NCBI RefSeq assembly: GCF_014217805.1
Contig: NZ_CP055156.1
Location: forward strand, 4,098,585 to 4,162,584
Direction: 5' to 3'
DNA: 64,000 nucleotides
Source of the DNA: Adhaeribacter swui
GTDB taxonomy: Bacteria; Bacteroidota; Bacteroidia; Cytophagales; Hymenobacteraceae
Part shown: positions 1 through 7,716 of the stretch, one piece after another
Position numbering within the stretch: the stretch's first letter is position 1
How the letters are laid out: each line of letters begins with the position of its first letter
Notes under the pieces: model-generated
Told to the model about the DNA's origin: nothing
What the model saw: only the letters and a program-made list of their open reading frames with translations
Databases searched by the model: none
Translations under genes and position numbers: made by a program

Positions 1-569
1 TATTTGCCTTACTGGGTATTCCGGTTTATGATTCTGATTTCCGGGCCAAATGGGTGATGCAACACCAACCCGAACTGCAACAGGAACTGCGTGCAGCTTT
101 CGGGCAAGAAGCTTTTGATGCCACTACCGGCTTGTTAAACCGGGCTTACCTGGCGCAACTGGTCTTTCATAATCCGGAACAGTTAATCTTACTTAACAGT
201 TTAGTGCACCCACAGGTAAAGCAGGATTTTATCGATTGGGCGGCTGCGCAACAAAATGTGCCTTACCTGATTAAAGAAGCCGCTTTGATGTACGAAACCG
301 AAGCGCACAAGCAGGTAAACCAAATGGTTCTAGTAACGGCGCCGGAACCGCTCCGTTTAAAGCGCACGCTCCAGCGCGACCCGCATCGCACCATTGCCGA
401 CATCCAGGCTATTATGCACAAGCAACTCTCTGACGAAGAAAAAATAAAGCGGGTAGATTTTGTAATTACCAACGACGAACAGCAATTAGTTATTCCGCAG
501 GTATTAGTCATTCACCAACAGCTACTCGCCCTGGCTCCAACGTATAAACCAGAAAACGTAAATTTTTAA
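1..569 (+). CDS. coaE: Dephospho-CoA kinase (3' part)
   Basis: The 3' part of a gene that begins before the window; the frame is open from base 3. Dephospho-CoA kinase phosphorylates the 3'-OH of dephospho-CoA with ATP, the last step of CoA synthesis, in the cytosol. The visible sequence starts at the conserved segment GIPVYDSDFRAK, where an aspartate pair follows the P-loop domain in this family, and continues through the typical LVHPQV and LIKEAALMYE stretches to a VTAPEPLRLKR segment that fits the P-loop kinase fold. The P-loop itself lies upstream, out of view. The C-terminus is complete and the gene is followed by an AT palindrome and a repeat. The assignment is from recognised family motifs. 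Confidence 0.9.
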   Translation, partial: FALLGIPVYDSDFRAKWVMQHQPELQQELRAAFGQEAFDATTGLLNRAYLAQLVFHNPEQLILLNSLVHPQVKQDFIDWAAAQQNVPYLIKEAALMYETEAHKQVNQMVLVTAPEPLRLKRTLQRDPHRTIADIQAIMHKQLSDEEKIKRVDFVITNDEQQLVIPQVLVIHQQLLALAPTYKPENVNF

Positions 570-667
570 AAATTTAAAATTTACAACTCACCTCATAGCC
601 GGCAAAAGAACTTCTGCCGATAATAGCAAGCTTCATTTATTTTTTAAATAGTTGTTTTGGTAGCATT

Positions 668-845
668 TGCAAAAGCATTTGCATGTTTGTTATGCGTAGA
701 GTTCGCGAAAGCGGTCACTACGCATTTTTCGGATAGCCAATCTCTGATTGGCGTAACCTAAAATTCTGGTAAATGCCAATCAGAGATTGGCTGCACAAAA
801 AGTACTTAGAGCGCTTTGCTAACTCTAAGTACAACCAACTTCTTG
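668..845. repeat. Composite hairpin repeat, copy 1
   Basis: A central hairpin has arms reading GCCAATCTCTGATTGGC and its near complement around 734-793. On the left it is flanked by a hairpin with TGCGTAGAG / CTACGCA arms and on the right by one with GTACTTAGAG / CTCTAAGTAC arms. The whole composite recurs in inverted orientation at about 7440-7605. Nothing here looks coding. It resembles a dispersed BIME-like repeat, and it fills the gap between coaE and uxuA. Confidence 0.75.
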
Positions 846-854
846 TTATTTATA

Positions 855-2024
855 TTACTCCCAGCCTTCGGAGCGGCAAATGCCTAATTCTAAGCCTCTT
901 AACTCGGCTAAGCCCCGCAAACGGCCAATGGCCGAATAACCCGGGTTGGTGGTCTTAGCTAAATCGTCGAGCATTTGGTGGCCGTGGTCGGGCCGGAATG
1001 GAATGGGGGCGGCTACCTGCTGCTGAATGGTAAGAATTTCTTTAACCACGGCGTACATATCCACGTCACCGCCTAAATGGTCAGCTTCGTAAAAATTGCC
1101 GTGCTCGTCTTTGGCCACGTTGCGCAAATGCACAAAATGAATGCGGTTGCCAATATGTTTTACCATTTCGGGTAAATTGTTTTTCGGGTTAGCCCCTAAG
1201 GAACCCGTACAAAAACAAATACCGTTCGCCGGACTTGGCACCGATTGTAGGATATAATTTAAATCGTCGGCGGTACTTACCACGCGGGGCAAACCCAGAA
1301 TATGAAACGGTGGATCATCGGGGTGAATGGCCAATTTAATACCCACTTCTTCGGCTACCGGGGTAATCTCCTGCAGAAAATATTTTAAATTTTCGCGCAG
1401 CACATGGCGATCAATGTCTTTATAGCGGGCCAGGTTGTCGCGCATTTGCTCCAGGGTTTGCTTTTTTTCCCCGGGTATCCCAAACATCACAATGTACGTT
1501 AGCAACTCCAGTTTTTCGGAGGTATACTCTTTAAATCGCTTTTCAGCTTCTTGCACCACATGGGCCGGGTAATCTTGCGCCGCATTGGGCCGTTCTAATA
1601 AATGAATATCAAATACCGCCAGGTCAAACCAATTAAAATACAAAGCTTTAGAGCCATCCGGCATTACCAGGTTCAGGTCGGTACGGGTCCAGTCGTTTAC
1701 GGGCATAAAGTTGTAGGTTACAATCTGAATGCCGCAAGCCGCAATATTGCGGAGCGATTCTTTATACAAATCTATGTAATGCTGGTAGTCGCCGGTACGG
1801 GTTTTAATGCTTTCGTGTACGGTTACGCTTTCTACCACGTCCCAGGTTAAGCCATAGGCTTCAATTTCCCGCTGGCGTTTTTTTATTTCCTCCACGGGCC
1901 AAACAGCCCCGTGCGGTACGTGGTGCAAAGCCGTTACAATTCCTTCGGCGCCGGTCTGGCGAATATCTTGTAGCGTTACCGGATCGTTGGGCCCGAACCA
2001 ACGCCAGGTTTGTCTCATTTTCAT
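855..2024 (-). CDS. uxuA: Mannonate dehydratase
   Basis: UxuA dehydrates D-mannonate to 2-keto-3-deoxygluconate in the hexuronate pathway, in the cytosol. The protein begins MKMRQTWRWFGPND, continues with a GAEGIVTALHH segment, and has VTYNFMPVNDWTRTD, KLAIHPDDPP and an HLRNV stretch, all typical of the UxuA TIM barrel whose His and Asp residues bind the metal. I place the start at 2024 because AAGG precedes this ATG and family homology begins there; the frame is open another 48 bases upstream. Length (about 389 residues) fits the family. The gene is divergent from a GH67 alpha-glucuronidase and GH10 xylanase, so the substrate is probably glucuronate released from glucuronoxylan. A palindrome in the intergenic region could control both directions. 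Confidence 0.93.
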   Translation of the reverse strand: MKMRQTWRWFGPNDPVTLQDIRQTGAEGIVTALHHVPHGAVWPVEEIKKRQREIEAYGLTWDVVESVTVHESIKTRTGDYQHYIDLYKESLRNIAACGIQIVTYNFMPVNDWTRTDLNLVMPDGSKALYFNWFDLAVFDIHLLERPNAAQDYPAHVVQEAEKRFKEYTSEKLELLTYIVMFGIPGEKKQTLEQMRDNLARYKDIDRHVLRENLKYFLQEITPVAEEVGIKLAIHPDDPPFHILGLPRVVSTADDLNYILQSVPSPANGICFCTGSLGANPKNNLPEMVKHIGNRIHFVHLRNVAKDEHGNFYEADHLGGDVDMYAVVKEILTIQQQVAAPIPFRPDHGHQMLDDLAKTTNPGYSAIGRLRGLAELRGLELGICRSEGWE

Positions 2025-2270
2025 AGCCTTGTGTATAAAGTTTAATTCCCGAAAGTAGCGGAAAGCAAGCATTTACCCAAATACAGATTGCTTGCCTACC
2101 GCGATAATTTTACTGCTAAAACTGCCTGTTACCGTAATTTTTAAAAATTTTAATTTACCAAAATGGCCGATTGATAGTTAAACTGCCGTAGCATTAAAAT
2201 TAAATAGCCGGGTAAAGTTATTTTTTATAATCAGAGCAGGAGAAATTGTAAAAAGCCGTACATTTAAGTT

Positions 2271-2287
2271 TGCTTGATTATCAAGCA
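2271..2287. promoter_or_regulatory. Palindromic operator between uxuA and the xylan genes
   Basis: TGCTTGATTATCAAGCA is a perfect 17-bp dyad about 70 bp before the GH67 start and 247 bp before uxuA. Length and symmetry suit a GntR- or LacI-type dimer. No matching regulator gene is in the window, so the link to hexuronate control is inferred from position. Confidence 0.5.
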
Positions 2288-2355
2288 GTTTATAAAAGGG
2301 TACTTTCGGTTGTTTAGCATTTTCCGGAAAAGCGCCACGCGATTATTATACTCTT

Positions 2356-4518
2356 ATGAAATTTAAAATTTTACCGTTTGCTCTGGCCTTGTTGCTGATC
2401 ATCAACTTAACCGAATTGGCTTACAGCGACGATGGGTACCGGCTTTGGCAACGCTACGAACTCCTGAAAGACCCACAAAAGCTACAGCAATACCGGCAAA
2501 ATATTTCGGGTGTTTTAATACAAGGAACCTCGCCTACGTTAACGGTAACCCGCCAAGAACTGGATATGGCTTTGAGCGGTTTATTGGGTCAAAATGTAAA
2601 AAATCAATCTGAAATAACAGCTAACGCGCTGGTGCTGGGCACACCGGAAAATTCGCCGCTTATCAAAAGCCTGAATGTAACCAGTAAACTGGCCAAGTTG
2701 GGAACCGAAGGTTACTTAATCGAAACAGTAGCAGTAAAAGGGCAGAAAGCAACGGTAATTGCCGCTAACTCCGATGTGGGGGTGCTCTACGGTACTTTTC
2801 AGTTTATTAAACTGCTGCAAACCAACCAGGATATTACGCGCTTAAGCATTAGTAGTACCCCAAAAATTCATCGCCGGATACTGAACCACTGGGACAACCT
2901 GAACCGCACCGTGGAACGGGGTTACGCCGGTTTTTCGATCTGGGACTGGCATAAACTACCCGACTACATTGACCAACGGTATATTGATTACGCCCGGGCT
3001 AATGCCTCGATTGGAATTAACGGCACTGTGCTTACCAACGTAAACGCCAATGCCCTAATCTTAACGCCGGCTTATTTAGTGAAAGTAAAAGCGCTCGCCG
3101 ATACTTTTCGGCCGTACGGGTTAAAAGTGTATTTAACTGCCCGCTTTAGCGCTCCCGTAGAAATTGGTGGTTTAAAAACGGCTGACCCGCTGGACGAACA
3201 AGTAAAAGCCTGGTGGAAAAACAAAGCCGACGAAATTTATACCTACGTGCCAGATTTTGGCGGTTTTCTGGTAAAAGCAAATTCTGAAGGGCAGCCCGGG
3301 CCACAAAATTACGGCCGCAACCACGCCGACGGAGCCAACATGCTGGCCGATGCCGTAGCCGACAAAGGTGGTATTGTGATGTGGCGGGCTTTCGTGTACG
3401 ATAATAAAGTACCCGACGACCGCGCGAAACAAGCATTTACCGAATTTAAACCCCTAGATGGTAAATTCCGGAAAAATGTATTGGTGCAGGTAAAAAACGG
3501 TCCGATTGATTTTCAACCACGCGAGCCTTTTCATCCGTTGTTTGGCGCGATGCCCCAAACGCCTTTAATGATGGAATTTCAGATTACCCAGGAATATTTA
3601 GGTCAGGCTACTAATTTGGTGTACCAGGCTCCGTTGTACAAAGAAACTTTAGATGCTGATACCTTCGTGAAAGGCGCGGGTTCTACGGTGGCGAAAGTAG
3701 TTGATGGTAGTTTGCACCAGTACAATTTAACCGGTATGGCGGGCGTGGCGAATATTGGTAACGACCGCAACTGGACCGGCCATTTATTCGGGCAGGCTAA
3801 TTGGTATTGCTTTGGCCGGCTGGCTTGGGATCATACTTTAACGTCGGAGAAAATAGCCGACGAATGGCTACGGATGACGTTCACGAACGAAACGGCTTTT
3901 CTGAACCCGATCAACAAAATGATGCTGCAATCCCGGGAAACGCTGGTAAACTACATGACTCCGCTGGGTTTGCACCACATCATGGGCTACGACCACCATT
4001 ATGGCCCCGGACCCTGGATTAAAGATAAAAAACGTGCTGACTGGACTTCGGTGTATTACCACAAGGCATCACCGGAAGGAATTGGTTTTGATAGAACCGC
4101 CACTGGCAGCAACGCCTTAGCCCAGTACGCACCCGGCGTTCAAAAACTTTATGGCAAAGCAGAAACTTGCCCCGAGCCATTTTTGCTCTGGTTTCATCAT
4201 GTAAAATGGGATTTTAAAGTAAAATCAGGCCGCACTGTGTGGGACGAGATCTGTCACCGGTATTACAGCGGGGCCGCCATGGTAGGAGAGATGCGAAAAA
4301 CCTGGGATGCCACGCAGTCTTACGTAGATGCCGAACGTTTTAACCACGTAAAAATGCTGCTATTAATTCAGGAGAAAGAAGCCCGTTGGTGGCGCGATGC
4401 CTGCGTATTGTATTTTCAAACTTTCGCGCAACGGCCTATCCCGGCTGGCTTAGAGAAACCAACGCACTCCCTGGAGTACTATCAAAAGCAAGACCCTAAA
4501 TTTGTGCCCGGCATTTAA
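2356..4518 (+). CDS. GH67 alpha-glucuronidase
   Basis: A 720-residue secreted enzyme of glycoside hydrolase family 67. The family removes 4-O-methyl-D-glucuronic acid from the non-reducing end of xylooligosaccharides. An N-terminal signal peptide (hydrophobic LPFALALLLIIN) suggests export to the periplasm. The N-terminal domain is followed by the catalytic barrel. Candidate catalytic residues by spacing are Glu311 in ANSEGQPGP, Asp385 in PIDFQPREP and Glu413 in TQEYLGQ; the 28-residue gap between the last two matches the known family pattern. The C-terminal helical region (about 480-720) is present, so the protein looks full length. It lies 118 bp upstream of a GH10 xylanase in the same direction. 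The two probably act in sequence on glucuronoxylan and pass glucuronate toward the UxuA pathway. Confidence 0.93.
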   Translation: MKFKILPFALALLLIINLTELAYSDDGYRLWQRYELLKDPQKLQQYRQNISGVLIQGTSPTLTVTRQELDMALSGLLGQNVKNQSEITANALVLGTPENSPLIKSLNVTSKLAKLGTEGYLIETVAVKGQKATVIAANSDVGVLYGTFQFIKLLQTNQDITRLSISSTPKIHRRILNHWDNLNRTVERGYAGFSIWDWHKLPDYIDQRYIDYARANASIGINGTVLTNVNANALILTPAYLVKVKALADTFRPYGLKVYLTARFSAPVEIGGLKTADPLDEQVKAWWKNKADEIYTYVPDFGGFLVKANSEGQPGPQNYGRNHADGANMLADAVADKGGIVMWRAFVYDNKVPDDRAKQAFTEFKPLDGKFRKNVLVQVKNGPIDFQPREPFHPLFGAMPQTPLMMEFQITQEYLGQATNLVYQAPLYKETLDADTFVKGAGSTVAKVVDGSLHQYNLTGMAGVANIGNDRNWTGHLFGQANWYCFGRLAWDHTLTSEKIADEWLRMTFTNETAFLNPINKMMLQSRETLVNYMTPLGLHHIMGYDHHYGPGPWIKDKKRADWTSVYYHKASPEGIGFDRTATGSNALAQYAPGVQKLYGKAETCPEPFLLWFHHVKWDFKVKSGRTVWDEICHRYYSGAAMVGEMRKTWDATQSYVDAERFNHVKMLLLIQEKEARWWRDACVLYFQTFAQRPIPAGLEKPTHSLEYYQKQDPKFVPGI

Positions 4519-4636
4519 GTCATTGCTGATTACTCATCTTTTGAAAAATTGATCTACCAGGGACCTATCTCAAAATTACTTTCTGAAAAATTAAAAATTT
4601 TAAATAATCTATTATTTCACTTGCTTAGACTACTAT

Positions 4637-5761
4637 ATGAAAAATAATAAACTTTGGATTGCTCTGGCTTTAACTGCCTGCAGCCTGGGCCTGGTACAAA
4701 AATCGGAGCCTACTTTAAAAGACGCATTTAAGAAAAGTTTTTACGTGGGCGCCGCTGTCAATAATTTTCAGGTATCAGGCCGGGATGCGCAAGCCCTAGC
4801 GCTCGTTAAAAAACAATTTAATACCATTAGTCCCGAAAACGTGTTAAAATGGGGACCGGTGCATCCGAAACTAGAGGAATATAACTTTAAACTGGCCGAT
4901 GATTACGTAGCTTTTGGTCAGCAAAACAACATGTTTATTGTGGGCCATACCTTAGTTTGGCACCAGCAAACCCCCGACTGGGTATTTGAAGACGAGGCAG
5001 GTAAACCGGTTTCGCGCGAAGAACTTTTGCAGCGCATGGAAAAACACATTAATACGGTAGTAGGCCGGTACAAAGGCAAGATTCAGGGTTGGGACGTGGT
5101 GAACGAAGCCATTGCGGACCAGGGCGGCCAGATGCGCCCGACTAAATGGTTATCTATTATCGGCGAAGATTTTGCCCAGAAAGCCTTCGAGTTTGCCCAT
5201 AAAGCCGACCCAAAAGCCGAACTGTATTACAATGATTATAGTTTGTACCGCCCGGACAAACGGGAGGGCACCATTAAATTGGTGAAAAATTTACAAGCTA
5301 AAGGCATTAAAGTAAAAGCGATTGGCATGCAGGGGCATTATGGTTTAACGGTGCCTACCATCGAGCAGATAGAAGCCAGCATTGTGGCTTTTTCTAAGTT
5401 AGGCGTAGAAGTAAACTTTACCGAACTGGACATTGATGTGCTACCGAACCCAAGCCGTCGGCAAGGAGCCGATATTGCCGAAACTTTTGAATCGGATCAA
5501 AAATTTAACGTGTATACCAACGGCCTGCCCGATTCGGTGCAGCAAAAATTAACCCAGCGCTACGCCGATTTATTTGCCTTGTTCCAGAAGCACCGTGATA
5601 AAATTGGCCGCATTACGTTTTGGGGTGTAACCGATGCAAACTCCTGGCTAAATAACTGGCCAATTCGGGGTCGTACCAGTTATCCGTTGTTGTTTGATCG
5701 TCAGTATCAGCCCAAACCTGCCTACCAAGCGGTATTAAAAACTGCAGCTACTGCCAAATAG
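4637..5761 (+). CDS. GH10 endo-1,4-beta-xylanase
   Basis: A secreted family GH10 xylanase of 374 residues, which cleaves internal beta-1,4 bonds of the xylan backbone with retention of configuration. The N-terminus has a short hydrophobic signal (LWIALALTACSLGLV) that may be a lipoprotein signal, though the Cys position is not ideal. The acid/base is Glu157 in WDVVNEAI and the nucleophile is Glu263 in FTELDID, both in standard family context; HTLVWHQQTPDW is the usual substrate-binding strand. It is a single-domain enzyme with no carbohydrate-binding module. It follows the GH67 gene and likely shares its transcript, supplying the aldouronic oligosaccharides that GH67 trims. Confidence 0.94.
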   Translation: MKNNKLWIALALTACSLGLVQKSEPTLKDAFKKSFYVGAAVNNFQVSGRDAQALALVKKQFNTISPENVLKWGPVHPKLEEYNFKLADDYVAFGQQNNMFIVGHTLVWHQQTPDWVFEDEAGKPVSREELLQRMEKHINTVVGRYKGKIQGWDVVNEAIADQGGQMRPTKWLSIIGEDFAQKAFEFAHKADPKAELYYNDYSLYRPDKREGTIKLVKNLQAKGIKVKAIGMQGHYGLTVPTIEQIEASIVAFSKLGVEVNFTELDIDVLPNPSRRQGADIAETFESDQKFNVYTNGLPDSVQQKLTQRYADLFALFQKHRDKIGRITFWGVTDANSWLNNWPIRGRTSYPLLFDRQYQPKPAYQAVLKTAATAK

Positions 5762-6059
5762 CGGTTGAATTTTAAAAATTCACCTGCTTCCAGTTTAATG
5801 AATACCCACCAGCTTAAGCTGATGGCAATGCAATTAATTTTTTAAATTATTTATTTCTTGGATGGCTTTCGTGTTTTCACTGGCAAGTGGGCGTTAGTGC
5901 TGTTTTTTTTGCATCCAACTTTGTTTTTAAGTCAAATACAAAACAGATTTATTGATGCGGTTGCATAAATAGCCTTTTGGTCTAAGAATAGATTTTATTC
6001 AGGGGTGTTTAGCCGGATTTACATGCATATGTAAACCAATCATCCAGCAGCACGTAGTT
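5762..6059. other. Intergenic region, no gene seen
   Basis: About 300 bases between the xylanase and a strong hairpin. I see no credible open frame and no recognisable RNA. It holds the 3' flank of the xylan genes, ending in the hairpin that starts at 6060. Confidence 0.5.
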
Positions 6060-6094
6060 AAGCGGCCAGGTAATGCTACCTGGCCGCTTTTATT
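6060..6094 (+). terminator. Strong hairpin with T-rich tail
   Basis: AGCGGCCAGGTA and TACCTGGCCGCT form a perfect 12-bp stem with a four-base loop, followed by TTTTATT. This reads as an intrinsic terminator for plus-strand transcription from the xylan genes. It sits directly before the next gene, so it could also act as a leader attenuator. Confidence 0.75.
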
Positions 6095-6124
6095 CTGTTA
6101 TCTTTGCCGGTAAATTTACCCCGA

Positions 6125-7357
6125 ATGACTCGCCAGAAATATTTTTCCCTTATTCTTATTTTAGGAACCCTTACTGCCCTAGGCCCTTTTTCCATTGACA
6201 TGTACTTGCCCGGTTTCCCGGCCATTGCTAAAGATTTGCACACCATCGTAGCCGATGTAGCGCTTTCTTTATCTAGCTTTTTTATTGGTATTTCGGCGGG
6301 GCAGTTGTTATACGGGCCTTTGTTAGACCGGTTTGGCCGGAAAAAACCGCTTTACGTGGGTTTAGTAGTGTATGTACTTTCGTCGGTGGCTTGTGGTTTT
6401 GCTACTTCCATCGAAAGCTTGGTGGTGCTGCGGTTTATTCAGGCCATTGGTAGTTGTGCGGCTGCGGTAGCTTCGGTAGCCATGGTGCGTGATCTGTTTC
6501 CGATTGAAGACAACGCCAAAGTTTTTTCGCTGCTGATGCTGGTTGTAGGCGTATCGCCGATGGTAGCGCCTACCGTGGGTGGTTACGTAACGGCTGATTT
6601 TGGCTGGCAAGTAGTTTTTTTAATTTTAGCCGGTATGGGAGCCGCTATTTTAGTAGCCGTTTATTTTGGCTTACCCGAAAGCAGCAAGCCCGACCCTACG
6701 TATTCGTTAAAGCCTAAACCTATTTTAAATAATTTTTTTGCAGTACTAAAAGTACCCCAGTTTTACACCTACGCGTTTTCGGGCGCTATTTCGTTTTCGG
6801 GTTTACTGGCCTACGTATCGGGCTCGCCTTTGCTGTTTATGGAAATATTTAAAGTCGGCGAAAAGCAATACGGCTGGATTTTCGCTTTTCTCTCGATTGG
6901 TTTAATCGGTGCCAGTCAGGTAAACAGTGTGTTACTTAAAAAGTACCGCAGCGAACAAATAATTTTTACGGCGCTGTTTTGCCAAACTATTACGGCCTTG
7001 TTGTTTGTAATTGCCACCAACTTGGGTTGGTTGGGATTGTACGAAACCATTGCTTTTATCTTTGTTTACCTGTGCTGCCTGGGCTTTACCTTCCCGAATG
7101 CCTCAGCCTTATCAATGCGGCCTTTTTCGAAGAACGCCGGTAGCGCCTCGGCTTTAATGGGGGCGTCGCAAATGGGCTTTGGTGCCCTGGCTACTGTTTT
7201 GTTAAGTATGTTTGAGGCTCGATCGGCCGTACCCATGACGGGGATTATGCTGGGCTCAGCGGTAGTTGCTTTATCTATTTTGTTACTTGGCCGCAAAGCC
7301 ATTCCGGTTACCGATGATCAACCTGAACTGGAAGCTCCCGTGGGCATGCTGCATTAA
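6125..7357 (+). CDS. Bcr/CflA-family drug/H+ antiporter
   Basis: A major facilitator with about 12 hydrophobic segments. The N-terminal region TALGPFSIDMYLPGFPAIA and the loop LLYGPLLDRFGRKKPL are hallmarks of the Bcr/CflA (DHA1) group, which exports drugs such as bicyclomycin or chloramphenicol by proton antiport at the inner membrane. About 410 residues is normal. I chose the ATG at 6125, where homology begins (MTRQKYFSL); a TTG 21 bases upstream is in frame. It stands alone behind a terminator hairpin. The substrate cannot be read from sequence. Confidence 0.9.
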   Translation: MTRQKYFSLILILGTLTALGPFSIDMYLPGFPAIAKDLHTIVADVALSLSSFFIGISAGQLLYGPLLDRFGRKKPLYVGLVVYVLSSVACGFATSIESLVVLRFIQAIGSCAAAVASVAMVRDLFPIEDNAKVFSLLMLVVGVSPMVAPTVGGYVTADFGWQVVFLILAGMGAAILVAVYFGLPESSKPDPTYSLKPKPILNNFFAVLKVPQFYTYAFSGAISFSGLLAYVSGSPLLFMEIFKVGEKQYGWIFAFLSIGLIGASQVNSVLLKKYRSEQIIFTALFCQTITALLFVIATNLGWLGLYETIAFIFVYLCCLGFTFPNASALSMRPFSKNAGSASALMGASQMGFGALATVLLSMFEARSAVPMTGIMLGSAVVALSILLLGRKAIPVTDDQPELEAPVGMLH

Positions 7358-7439
7358 AAATTTTTAAAATTTAGCAAGAATGCGTAGACCGGCAGTTAGA
7401 ATGAGAATTTTTAAAAAACGGCTTTTCTAAAGCTGAACT

Positions 7440-7645
7440 TAGAGTTAGCAAAGCACCAGGAGTTGTACTTAGAGTTAGCGCAGTGTCCTAAGTACTTTTT
7501 GTGCGGCCAATCTCTGATTGGAGTAACCTAAAATGCTGGTAAACGCCGATCAGAGATTGGCTGTCCGAAAATGGGTAGAGACCACTTGCGTGAACTCTAC
7601 CCATAACAAAGAGTAGAGGCCGCTGGCGCGAACTCTACTCATAAC
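7440..7645. repeat. Composite hairpin repeat, copy 2 (inverted)
   Basis: An inverted copy of the composite at 668-845: here GTACTTAGAG...CTAAGTACTTTTTGTGC comes first, then the GGCCAATCTCTGATTGG hairpin, then TGGGTAGAG...CTCTACCC. A further AGAGTAGAG...CTCTACTC hairpin follows at about 7609-7640. No coding potential is visible; it occupies the gap between the transporter and the GAF gene. Confidence 0.75.
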
Positions 7646-7716
7646 GAGAATATTTAGATCGGTTAATTTTTTAAATTTTGTTTTAGAAACGCTAAACTGC
7701 GCACATAGAGAATAAT

